Under the pieces are notes generated by a model. The model was not told the DNA's origin. It searched no databases and worked only from the letters and a program-made list of their open reading frames with translations. Made by a program: the position numbers and the translations under genes. Positions 34,447 through 43,500 of a stretch of 64,000 nt of DNA are shown here, in pieces; positions within the stretch are counted from its first letter, which is position 1; every line of letters begins with the position of its first letter. The DNA comes from Algoriphagus aquimarinus (lineage in GTDB: Bacteria; Bacteroidota; Bacteroidia; Cytophagales; Cyclobacteriaceae), in assembly GCF_007997215.1 (NCBI RefSeq), contig NZ_VORW01000012.1, forward strand, positions 1 to 64,000, written 5' to 3'.

Positions 34447-35739
34447 TTATTTTCGCATGAAATCGGTAATATCCTCTAAGATCTCTTTTTTGGTCTTATC
34501 CTCAAACCCTGCAAAGTAGTTTTTAGTGGTTTTTAGGTCGGAATGACCTAATGCCTCACTTACAAATTCCAAGCTTGCTTTTTTCCTTACTGCCGTGGTA
34601 GCAAAGGAATGTCTAGCCCAATAAGTCGAAATATTTTCATTCAATCCGTTTGCTTTCGCTAGCTTCTTAATATGCTGGTTTACATATCGAATGAAATTCA
34701 ACTTTGCCAAATGCTGTTTTTCGGCATTATCATTTTCCGATAGGATAGGGAAAACAAATCCGTTTGGGTTTTGTGTAGTGATGCCGTATTTCTCAATAAA
34801 TGATTTTGCAAAATCAGTAAGAGGCACTTGAATAGGCTTTGAGTTTGCCTTCTTAGTTCGTTTGGTTTTCTCCCTTACAAATTCGATTTGACCATTATTC
34901 AAGTTTTTCCATTTTAAGTGGAGAATATCCTTCATATTCATTCCATTACATACAAAGGAGAAAAACCAAAAATCCTTTGCCTTTTCCTGCTCCTTAGTTT
35001 CAGCTTTAGCCTGAAAAAGGGTTTGGAGTTCGTTTGAATCAAAAGCTTTCTTAGTATTGGTGGAGGCTGGTATCTCATAACGCTTGGATCCGAAAGGGTA
35101 AATATCCCGGTCTATGGCTTTGGATTCGATAGCACTGTTAAAAATTACTCTAAGGCCTCTAAGGTAAATTCCCACCGTGGTAAGGGATTTTTCATTTTTT
35201 TCAGTCATCCAAAGTTCAAAGTCATTTAGAAACTTGACTGTGATATTTTGAAACAATAGCTTTTTAGGTTCTTTCCCGGTCTTATCCTTAAGGTAAGCTT
35301 TCAATGCCTTCATGCTTAACTCATAACTTGAAGCCGTAGAAATTCGCTTGTAATCCCTTAACTCTTGGATATAGCTTTCATAATGATAAAAGGCATTGAG
35401 CAATTCCCCGGAGGTAATCGAAAGGGATTTTTCAAACGCTTCAAAAGTGAATGAGTTTAAGAGTTTGACTTTATTGGAATAATGGTTTTTCAACTCTTCC
35501 AAGTCCTCTTTTATGTCGGTTTCTTCTTTTTTGAATCGCTGGCCTTTTTCAGGAAAAAATATCTTATTGAAATCTTTTTCGCTAAGGTCGAAATCAGTTG
35601 TATAAAGTCGGGCTTTTTTAGTGGAGGTGTCATAAACCCGGATTTTCACCGGATAGGATCCATTGTCTTTTTTGCGCCTAGTGTCAAGGTATAAATTGAC
35701 CTTAACCGGATCTTTGGCTTTGTCTTTTTTTCGTGTCAT
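34447..35739 (-). CDS. int: Tyrosine recombinase (element integrase)
   Basis: A 430-residue phage-type integrase of the Bacteroidota class. An N-terminal arm-binding domain (VNLYLDTRRKKDNGSYPVKIRVYD) and a SAM-like core-binding domain (about 110-215) precede the catalytic domain: NGMNMKDILHLKWKNL (box I region), ISTYWARHSFATTAVRKKASLEFVSEALGHSDLKTTKNYFAGF with the RHSF arginine, the LGH histidine and the tyrosine nucleophile. It lies 165 bp from attR on the minus strand and should catalyse insertion into tRNA-Thr. Confidence 0.95.
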   Translation of the reverse strand: MTRKKDKAKDPVKVNLYLDTRRKKDNGSYPVKIRVYDTSTKKARLYTTDFDLSEKDFNKIFFPEKGQRFKKEETDIKEDLEELKNHYSNKVKLLNSFTFEAFEKSLSITSGELLNAFYHYESYIQELRDYKRISTASSYELSMKALKAYLKDKTGKEPKKLLFQNITVKFLNDFELWMTEKNEKSLTTVGIYLRGLRVIFNSAIESKAIDRDIYPFGSKRYEIPASTNTKKAFDSNELQTLFQAKAETKEQEKAKDFWFFSFVCNGMNMKDILHLKWKNLNNGQIEFVREKTKRTKKANSKPIQVPLTDFAKSFIEKYGITTQNPNGFVFPILSENDNAEKQHLAKLNFIRYVNQHIKKLAKANGLNENISTYWARHSFATTAVRKKASLEFVSEALGHSDLKTTKNYFAGFEDKTKKEILEDITDFMRK

Positions 35740-35768
35740 GTCAAAGTAGCTTTACCCAAAGATACCAC

Positions 35769-35792
35769 TTGCATACCATTTGCACAAAAAAA
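35769..35792. promoter_or_regulatory. Probable integrase arm site, right
   Basis: TTGCAT and TTTGCAC separated by ACCA, then an A-run: the counterpart of 28437-28460. A third TTTGCAC lies at 35800-35806. It sits between the integrase gene and attR. Confidence 0.5.
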
Positions 35793-35903
35793 GGTCGCTA
35801 TTTGCACAAAGAAACCATAAACAAAAACATAAAGAAAGGCTATAAAATAGCTGTAAATCAATATTTTAATAATAATACAGATATTAAAAAAATAAGCCAA
35901 TTT

Positions 35904-35950
35904 CTGACTTGTAATCAGTAGGTCATTGGTTCGATCCCGATAGGAGGCTC
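35904..35950 (+). repeat. attR: 47-bp copy of the tRNA-Thr 3' end
   Basis: A perfect copy of 28344-28390 without the 5' part of the tRNA, so it is not functional as a tRNA. It marks the right end of the element. Confidence 0.95.
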
Positions 35951-35981
35951 AAAAAGAGAAACAGAAATGTTTCTCTTTTTT
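35951..35981 (+). terminator. Original tRNA-Thr terminator, displaced
   Basis: An A-rich 12-bp stem AAAAAGAGAAAC/GTTTCTCTTTTT with a 6-base loop and T-run starts immediately after attR. It must have terminated tRNA-Thr before the element integrated. Confidence 0.8.
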
Positions 35982-36007
35982 GGTTTTAGGTATTTTTTAG
36001 CTAATGC

Positions 36008-36265
36008 CTATATCTGAATTTCCTTATCGATAGTTGCTTCTGATATTTCAGCAACCATCATAAGAAATATAGAGATGCCAAGGCAACTAAAGAAAGTGAT
36101 GAAGAATGAGTTGATAGTTGCGTCCTTGTATATCCTCATGAAGAAGGGAATAAGGAAGACGACTAAAGCAATTAATTTTAATACTTTCGCGCCTAATGAT
36201 ATTGCAGGATGATATTTTGGATTTATCCGCAAATTTGAAGGAAGGTAATTTCTTTTGCTTTTCAT
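36008..36265 (-). CDS. Small membrane protein, two segments
   Basis: An 85-residue protein with two hydrophobic segments (VLKLIALVVFLIPFFMRIY and FFITFFSCLGISIFLMMVA), a basic N-terminus and an acidic tail. I do not recognise it. It lies just outside the integrative element, downstream of the displaced tRNA terminator and on the opposite strand. Confidence 0.6.
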   Translation of the reverse strand: MKSKRNYLPSNLRINPKYHPAISLGAKVLKLIALVVFLIPFFMRIYKDATINSFFITFFSCLGISIFLMMVAEISEATIDKEIQI

Positions 36266-36420
36266 GATTACTTTGGGTTTAGCTGTATAAGAAATTCAAC
36301 CTACTTACAGAAAATCAGGTAGAATGATGAATTCCTTTGCTTAATAATATACTGTTTATTCCTTAAATAATCAGTCACTTAGATTATTATTTCGCCATCC
36401 CACGGGATTGAAAACTAAAA

Positions 36421-36451
36421 AAACTCCTTACTTAGAGGTAGTAAGGAGTTT
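36421..36451. terminator. Terminator between small membrane protein and SGNH gene
   Basis: An 11-bp stem AAACTCCTTAC/GTAAGGAGTTT with A-run and T-run on either side; it may act on the minus-strand SGNH hydrolase transcript. Confidence 0.7.
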
Positions 36452-36494
36452 ATTATTTGATCGAAAGAAAGACTCACTATACTATTTTTACTAT

Positions 36495-37211
36495 TCATTT
36501 TGGCCAGGCTAGAAAAGCTACCTGCAGTTCTCCCAGTTTTTTGTAGCCAGCCTCATTCATATGGATGGGGTCCGTGTAATAAAGGTCTTTGTTATACAGG
36601 CTATATCCGCCTAGTGTAAACTGATCTAAGTAGGGGATGCCATGAAGTTCACAGATTCGTTTTTGCATGGCTACATGGGCTTGCATTCCGTTTTCAGCGA
36701 AGGGATCATAAGCGCCTCTATCATTGAATGCCTTACTGGAAGTGAAAAAGTAAATCTGTGCTTTAGGATTGAGCTCGTAGATTTTTTTGATGCAATAGTT
36801 TATTCCACCCGCCTGCGTGATCAGTTTGTTTTCGTCAAAACCATCGAATTCAGAATAGTCGGTATAGCTGCCCACTTCCCGCTTATTTGTGTAATCATTG
36901 GTTGAAGCCCATAAGATATAGATATCAAAGACTCCAGCTCCATCTACTTGCTGCTGAAGGGATTTTCCCTGAAGTGAAGAAAAACCTGCGCCTCCAACAC
37001 CATAATTGGTGATAGTCATACCTAAACGTTCTTTCCACATTTCTTTGGCACTATCACTAGCAGGAATGACTGAAACCGAGCCACCAAAAACAGCCACAGA
37101 CTTCCCGTAGTTATAGGAAGCTTTTAATGTTATTTCCTCTGATATTTGGCCAAATGAATTTGTGTATAGCAAGGCAAAAATAATAATCAGGTAGTTCTTG
37201 ATTTTGCTCAT
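36495..37211 (-). CDS. Exported SGNH/GDSL hydrolase
   Basis: A 238-residue exported esterase-type protein. The start at ATG 37211 (MSKIKNYLIIIFALLYTNSFGQ) gives a signal peptide; the frame is open 18 codons further up. The mature enzyme opens with VAVFGGSVSV, in which the nucleophile Ser occupies the place of the GDSL serine. WASTNDY supplies the block III Asn, and TDPIHMNEAGYKKLGE the Asp and His of block V. It probably deacylates a carbohydrate or lipid ester in the periplasm. It is isolated, with no evident partner. Confidence 0.85.
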   Translation of the reverse strand: MSKIKNYLIIIFALLYTNSFGQISEEITLKASYNYGKSVAVFGGSVSVIPASDSAKEMWKERLGMTITNYGVGGAGFSSLQGKSLQQQVDGAGVFDIYILWASTNDYTNKREVGSYTDYSEFDGFDENKLITQAGGINYCIKKIYELNPKAQIYFFTSSKAFNDRGAYDPFAENGMQAHVAMQKRICELHGIPYLDQFTLGGYSLYNKDLYYTDPIHMNEAGYKKLGELQVAFLAWPK

Positions 37212-37459
37212 CTCAGTATAGCAGGTTAATGGTTGATATAAAGTAAAATAGTAGTTGCTACTCAATCATTCTTGAATAAGCTTCACCTTAGTTTTTTCAT
37301 TTGAATCAAATTTAAGGATTTTGAGTTCTTAAGGACGTGTAGTGGAAGTAGGCGTCCTGTATTTAACTGTATTTATTCTAAAAATATCGTTTCTCATAAT
37401 TTGAGTATTCAGGTATTTTTTCCTTATTGTATCAATATAAAACATTAACCCAAATACAG

Positions 37460-37834
37460 ATGAAAAGAAAATTTACAATCCTAAGCAGCTTGATGCTTTT
37501 GGTGACTATGAGCTTTGCATTTGCTCTTTCTAGCCCTAACGAAAAGTATTTCGAAGGTAAATGGTCTGTTCTAATCAAAGGAACGCCTCAAGGCGATGCT
37601 ACTATCCCCATGAGGTTTGAAACAGTAGATGGAAAGACCACTGGCTACTTTATCGAAGAAGGGGCTAATGAGGAGAAAAAAATGAGTTCAGCTACCATCA
37701 AAGATGATGTTCTTAATACTTCCTTTAATATTAGTGGCTACGACGTAACACTTTCACTCACCAAAGTGGATGATGATAATGCCAAAGGTGACCTTCTGGG
37801 CATGTTCGATGTTGAAGGTAAAAGAGTTAAGTAA
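37460..37834 (+). CDS. Small secreted protein
   Basis: A 124-residue exported protein; the ATG at 37460 begins a signal peptide (MKRKFTILSSLMLLVTMSFAFA). The mature part (EGKWSVLIKGTPQGDATIPMRFETVDGKTTGYF...VTLSLTKVDDDNAKGDLLGMFDVEGKRVK) is beta-rich and resembles a small lipocalin-like barrel. I do not recognise a family. It has its own strong terminator 57 bp downstream. Confidence 0.75.
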   Translation: MKRKFTILSSLMLLVTMSFAFALSSPNEKYFEGKWSVLIKGTPQGDATIPMRFETVDGKTTGYFIEEGANEEKKMSSATIKDDVLNTSFNISGYDVTLSLTKVDDDNAKGDLLGMFDVEGKRVK

Positions 37835-37890
37835 GTATACTTACTTATGAATATTAAAAAGTTTGAATAACCCAATCTATCTATATATAA

Positions 37891-37924
37891 AAAAAAGGTG
37901 GCAGAACGTTCTGCCACCTTTTTT
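37891..37924. terminator. Bidirectional terminator
   Basis: A perfectly palindromic AAAAAAGGTGGCAGAA / TTCTGCCACCTTTTTT stem lies between the small secreted protein and the convergent cytochrome gene, suited to both strands. Confidence 0.9.
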
Positions 37925-38027
37925 AATCTTGTAACCCAATCTATTTTACTACTTTGAGTCCTGTATAAAGGACTACTTTATTTTAAAGTATATTTAATTA
38001 TTGCTCTAATAGCTTTAAAATGAGCTA

Positions 38028-38492
38028 TTAGTAAAGGCTCAAAATGTATTTGACCATATCTTTGGCATCCGCCTCACTTAATGCAGGATGCGGTGGCATT
38101 GCTGCCTCTCCCCATACACCGGCACCACCATTTATTACTTTATTTGCAAGTTTGGTGATATTCTCCTCATTAGGCTTATACTCAGCGGCTATTTCCTTAA
38201 AAGCTGGTCCAACGACTTTTCTCTCTACCAAATGACAGGAAAGGCAATCTGAATTACCGATTTTTTCTTCTCCTGTAAGTTTGATACTGCTCTTATCATC
38301 TATTATTTCTTCCATCTGATCTTCCTCTATGATCGGCTCTGCGACAATAGGCGGGGTTGGCTCAGCTGGCTTTACTTCAATAGGTGTTTCATTTGTGGCT
38401 GATTTTTCCGTAGTGGTATCTCCTCCTCCGCATGCAAACGATAGTACAGCTAGCAGTATGGTAGCTGACTTTGATATGATTTTGATTTTCAT
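38028..38492 (-). CDS. Lipid-anchored class I cytochrome c
   Basis: A 154-residue lipoprotein (lipobox LLAVLSFACGG) with a Pro/Glu/Thr-rich linker (about 25-75) and one cytochrome c domain. The heme site is CLSCH and the distal Met lies in MPPHPALSEADAKDMVKYILSLY. The lid segment VGPAFKEIAAEY is typical of class I. It is the last gene of the ThuA operon and is the probable electron acceptor for the dehydrogenase domain of that protein. The linker would let it reach from the membrane. Confidence 0.92.
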   Translation of the reverse strand: MKIKIISKSATILLAVLSFACGGGDTTTEKSATNETPIEVKPAEPTPPIVAEPIIEEDQMEEIIDDKSSIKLTGEEKIGNSDCLSCHLVERKVVGPAFKEIAAEYKPNEENITKLANKVINGGAGVWGEAAMPPHPALSEADAKDMVKYILSLY

Positions 38493-38551
38493 TCTTTTAA
38501 ACTATTAATATCCAATGGCCAAATTTGAATAAACACTTTTATTTGGACCGG

Positions 38552-39670
38552 TTAATGATTGTTTAGAGTAAACTCAGGTAGATGTTTGATTGTTCCACCG
38601 TCCATTGCAGACTCATGAGCTAAAATCCCTACACACGTAATATTTGCAGATTCTTTAGCATTTGGATAAGGAGCCCTCTCTTCTGCCAGTGCATTCAAGA
38701 ATTCATTGACCAAGTGCGGGTGAGATCCACCGTGACCTGAACCTTGAATAAAGGATAGATGCTGATTGTCATCACCATCATACACTCCAGCAGTGGTGAA
38801 TGAAGCAATTTCCTCAGGAAGCAAATGTCCATAATCAGGAATTTTCACTTTCTCAGGACTTTCCCCAGTATGGATCACGGAGTCTTCATGCTCAACCAAT
38901 GTCCACTCAAAGGACTTTTTAGAGCCATAGACGTCAAAACTCTCTCTATACTGTCTGGCAGTATTGAAAAGCGATCTAGTTACCTCAGCAGACAAGTCTG
39001 AATCTTTGAATTTGATGTGACACGTTTCGATCGCGAAAGGAGAACCATACTTTGGAATCAATTCTTCATCAATACGTCCGGAACCAAAGCATGAAACGTA
39101 TTCTGCCTGAGCCTTTGGCAAAGCCAAAACAGGTCCCACGCAATGCGTCGCATAATGCATAGGAGGGAGGCCTTCCCAGTATCCTGGCCAGCCAGCCATT
39201 TCCTGCTGATGAGATGCGCGTAGGAACTGTATTTTTCCTAATTCGCCTTTCTCATACATTTCTTTGACGAAAAGAAATTCACGGCTATAAATCACCGTCT
39301 CCATCATCATATAAGTCAAGCCCGTTCTCTGAACCTCTTCGACGATTTTCTTACAGTCTTCTACAGAAGTAGCCATAGGAACGGTACAAGCTACGTGCTT
39401 GCCAGCTCTAAGTGCTTTCAGAGATTGCTCCGCATGATTTTGAATTGGTGTATTGATATGAACTGCATCGATATCCGGATCTTTTAACAGTTCGTCGTAG
39501 TCTGTGTACACTTTCTCTATGCCGAAAGCCTTTCCGATTTCCTCAGCTTTTTCCTTATTTCTCTGGCAGATTGCATACATTTTAGACAGTTTATGCTTCT
39601 GGTAGATTGGAATAAACTCGGCACCAAATCCAAGGCCTATAATTGCGATATTGAATTGTTTTTTACTCAT
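38552..39670 (-). CDS. Gfo/Idh/MocA-family oxidoreductase
   Basis: A 372-residue NAD(P)-dependent oxidoreductase with the Rossmann motif IIGLGFGAEF near residue 11, the conserved VHINTPIQNHAEQSLKALRAGKHVACTVPMA (the usual EKP is replaced by TVP) and a C-terminal dimerisation domain. It probably oxidises or epimerises a sugar or inositol. It lies between the TIM-barrel isomerase and cytochrome genes on the minus strand. The missing Lys of the EKP motif could mean altered catalysis. Confidence 0.9.
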   Translation of the reverse strand: MSKKQFNIAIIGLGFGAEFIPIYQKHKLSKMYAICQRNKEKAEEIGKAFGIEKVYTDYDELLKDPDIDAVHINTPIQNHAEQSLKALRAGKHVACTVPMATSVEDCKKIVEEVQRTGLTYMMMETVIYSREFLFVKEMYEKGELGKIQFLRASHQQEMAGWPGYWEGLPPMHYATHCVGPVLALPKAQAEYVSCFGSGRIDEELIPKYGSPFAIETCHIKFKDSDLSAEVTRSLFNTARQYRESFDVYGSKKSFEWTLVEHEDSVIHTGESPEKVKIPDYGHLLPEEIASFTTAGVYDGDDNQHLSFIQGSGHGGSHPHLVNEFLNALAEERAPYPNAKESANITCVGILAHESAMDGGTIKHLPEFTLNNH

Positions 39671-39714
39671 GTTATTTTGATAATGAAAAATCGTTAAGGG
39701 TTAATTGTTCTTAC

Positions 39715-40575
39715 TTATTCAGCAGCCCATTTTTTCAAGAACTCAAGTCCTTCTTTGGCGAAGCCATCCTGAGATGGTACCAAAGGCTTCCAGATACATA
39801 CTGCACCGGCAAGTTCTTTCACATCTGGCGTGAAACTTTCAATAGATACCACTCCCTGATAGTTGATCGCTTCTAAACCACGTTTGTATGCAGCCCAAGG
39901 AGTAATGCCCGTCCCAGGAGTTCCACGGTAATTCTCCGAAACCTGGAAGTGAATCAATTTATCTCCGGCTCTTCGAATAGCAGCTTCAGGATTTGGTTCT
40001 TCTATATTCATATGAAAACCATCCAAGATCACCTTTGCTTCTGGTTCGTTGATATCGTCAATCAATCTCATTAATTCCTCACAGGTATTGATCAGATCCG
40101 TTTCGAAACGATTTAAGGTTTCTAAAGCAATGTCCAAACCGAATTTCCTAGCTGTTTGACAAACTATACGTAGGTTAGTTACTGCTCGATTCCATTCTAC
40201 TTTTTTCTGCTCAGGAGAAACCAATCTGGCTTTTCCTACGGCTGAGTACATAGGTCCAGCTACGAATTTGGCATCCAAGCCAGCAGCTATCTCAAAGCAC
40301 TGATCCAAGTAATCAAAACTGGTTTTGTGAAATGAAGGATCTTCATTGGTGAAGTCTCGGCTCGTACCAAAAGCCCCGCAGATAACGGCCTCGAGGCCGT
40401 TATCGCTAAGCGCTTGTTTCACTTCTTTGATATCTATCAATGCTGGGTCTTCCACAGGAATCTCCACTACATCATATCCGAAGCCTTTGATTTTTGGTAA
40501 AAGGCTAAGCGTTTCAGAACTGAATGGAGAAGTCCATAACCAGGTGCTTACACCGAATTTTACATTAATTGGCAT
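39715..40575 (-). CDS. Sugar phosphate isomerase/epimerase (TIM barrel)
   Basis: A 286-residue xylose-isomerase-like TIM-barrel protein. Metal-ligand regions are visible: IALETLNRFETDLINT (Glu), VILDGFHMNIEE (Asp, His), LIHFQVSENYRGTPGTG (His) and GVVSIESF (Glu). These fit sugar or keto-acid epimerases such as D-tagatose 3-epimerase relatives. There is no signal peptide. It lies 3 bp after the ThuA protein gene and 44 bp before the oxidoreductase gene, clearly one operon. Confidence 0.9.
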   Translation of the reverse strand: MPINVKFGVSTWLWTSPFSSETLSLLPKIKGFGYDVVEIPVEDPALIDIKEVKQALSDNGLEAVICGAFGTSRDFTNEDPSFHKTSFDYLDQCFEIAAGLDAKFVAGPMYSAVGKARLVSPEQKKVEWNRAVTNLRIVCQTARKFGLDIALETLNRFETDLINTCEELMRLIDDINEPEAKVILDGFHMNIEEPNPEAAIRRAGDKLIHFQVSENYRGTPGTGITPWAAYKRGLEAINYQGVVSIESFTPDVKELAGAVCIWKPLVPSQDGFAKEGLEFLKKWAAE

Positions 40576-40578
40576 CGC

Positions 40579-43500
40579 TTATATAACTTTCATTATGCCG
40601 TTCATTTGCTTCCAGTGATTAGGAAGGGTACAAACAAATGGATAATCACCTCTCTGAGAAGGCACTTTCATGATAATAGTTTCTGTCGAATTTGGGAAAA
40701 CCAAGTCTGTTGAAGCAAGTACCTCAGAAATCTCAGGTACAAAGCTCTTGTCCATTCCAGTTAGCTCTTGGGCCATCTTGTCTGCAGCCTGACCGATTTT
40801 TTCGAGTGAGCCAATGGCTCCAATAACTAGATTGTGTTGAACAAAGTCAGGGTTATTAAAATCCAAAACCAGTTTGCTTCCCGCTTTGACAATAAATGCG
40901 GATTTATCAAATGACATCTCGTGAGGGATGGTAGTTAGTGTAACCAAACCATTTTTAACTACTTCAACTGATTCTTCTATTGATGAGACTGCTTTGCTAG
41001 CTTCACCTGAAGAGGTTTTCTTTAGATCAAGGCTTGAGTCATTCCCGATTCTACCTGAGAATCTCCAGTTACCTTCGTAGTCTCCAACTTTGTTATTAGA
41101 ATCAAACTGACCTACACGCACATTTTCCGGAGATAGTGGTCCTGTAAACAAGCCTTTGGTTTTACCCTTAGCTACTTCGTTTCCGTCGATCATTAAGCTC
41201 ATACTACCATCTTCTTTAAGTGTAGCGATAACAAGGAATTGCTCTGAAGGTAATTTCTTGCGTGAACTGATGATTTTCACATCACCATCCTGGGCGATAG
41301 CAAAATGCAAAGCGTCTTTATAAACGTATAAGCTATACCCATTGGTGCCATTTCCTTGAGCTACCATTACGCCGTCTAGTGCCTCTCTGCCTGGTGCAAC
41401 TACCATCTCAATGGTCATTTCTTTTCCTGTAGGATCAGGTGGGAATAGAAGAGCGTTACGCTGGCTTAAGGTGTATGATTCAGATATTAGGCTTCTGGAA
41501 ATTCTATCTGCAATACTCATTACAGAATCAGCCTCAGCTTTTGGAGCTACTTCTCTGCTTTCAAAAGCAGAAGGGTGAGTCAATGCTGCAGCAAAAATCG
41601 CCTGTGGTAAATACTCATCTTTTGCATTGTCCTCATTTTCAGATATAGCTAATAGTTTCTTAGAAACATCTGCTGAAGTTGGCATTTCAGAAACTGCTAC
41701 GATAGCATTTTTTCTTGCCTGAAGATTGGGATCTTCCATCAAGTTAGCTGCTAAGATCGCATCTAATGCAGATTGGTTTTTAGGAATTACTCGTACAGCA
41801 TTTTTTCTAACAGCTGCAGAAGGATGGCTTAAAGCTTTTTCTACCACTTCCTGTGCTTTTGCATTATTTCCATCCAATACGCCTAATCCATGAAGTGCCC
41901 AAAGAGCATTGATTGCAGGAGCATTTAAACCAATTTCATCTACTTTTTGATTGTTGATGATATCATACAAACCTTCAATCACGTCCATGTTTTTAGATTC
42001 TACAATCAATCGCTGTGCGGTTAATCTCCAGAACATGTTCTCACTTTGAATGGCAGCTAGAAGCTCATCAGATTCAGCATCTTTCAGATCGAAGACCTTA
42101 GATGATTCATTTCCTTTGTAGGTAAGACGATAGATTCTACCATGTTGTCTATCTCTCAATGGATTGATGTAGGCATTTCCCTCACCATTTTCCCGACCTC
42201 TAGGAGTAGGGTTATGTTGGATGATAAAGTTATACCAATCAGCCACCCAAAGTGAACCATCAGGTCCTACTTCAGCATGAACTGGGCTAAACCATTCGTC
42301 AGAACTGGCTAGTATATTGAATGCGTTTTTCTCTTTGTATCCAGAACCGTCTTCAATCAAGCGTGCATTGTGTAGCACACGTCCCGTAGGCTCAGCTACA
42401 AAAGCCATTTGATTCCAATATTCCTTTGGGAAGTTTCTTGCAGTATATAAGTTGTGTCCAGCAGCAGCTGTATAGCTTCCATGCCAATCTACCTGTCTCA
42501 AGAATGGAGTCAAATGAGGCATATCATAATGCGAATCAATACCAGTTGCAGTATTAGGGGTTCCCTTATATATAGTTCTCTTAGCATACTTAGTTTCCAT
42601 CGCCAAATAAACGGAGTGTTGGCCGTTAGCTGTGGAAATGAATGTCTCAAAATCTTCTGAGAATCCTAGGCCCCAAGTATTATTACTTGTACGTCCTAAG
42701 AATTCCATGTTTTCCCAAGTAGGAGTAAATCTATAAACACCTTGGCTGAAATTGAATTTCTTGCCGCTTACTTCTCCGTTGAAACCTGAGTATCCTAAAA
42801 CTCCCCAAATCTTATTATCAAAGCCATATTTTAAGTTGGATGGACCAGCATGTGTATCAAATTTACCCCATCCTGTCATCACTACTTCTTGTACGTCAGC
42901 TACGTCATCCCCATCAGTATCTTTCAGGAACACAAAATCAGGAGCCATAGAAATCAACATCCCGCCATTTACGGCCATAATTGAGGTAGGTATATTTAAG
43001 CCTTCAGCAAAAACGGTTACCTTATCGGCTTTACCATCTCCGTTGGTGTCTTCCAAAATCTTGATTTTGTCATCACCGCCTTCTTTACGAATCTCATTAG
43101 GATAATCAGTCGTTTCAATTACAAATAGTCTACCTCTCTCATCCCAAGCAAATGCGATAGGATTGATGATCATAGGTTCAGATGCAAATAACTCCAGCTC
43201 AAAGCCTACTGGCACCTGTATCAACTTCATCGATTCTTCCGCAGAAAGTGGTAACTGATAGCGAGGTGCAGGATCATTTTTCTCATAATTAGGAATATCC
43301 GCATCCTCAAACTGTGGCGTAGGAATATTGTATTCTGTCAAAAGCTTATTCACTTTATCGCCTACAGCCCAAAGTATACCGTTTGCTACAAGGTTTTGGA
43401 ATTCTTTTTTCTCCCAAGTCTTCTCGTTGTGACCATAGGCAGTATAGAATACCCGGCCTTTTCCCTGATCACGAACCCAAGTGTAAGGCTCTTTACCTTT

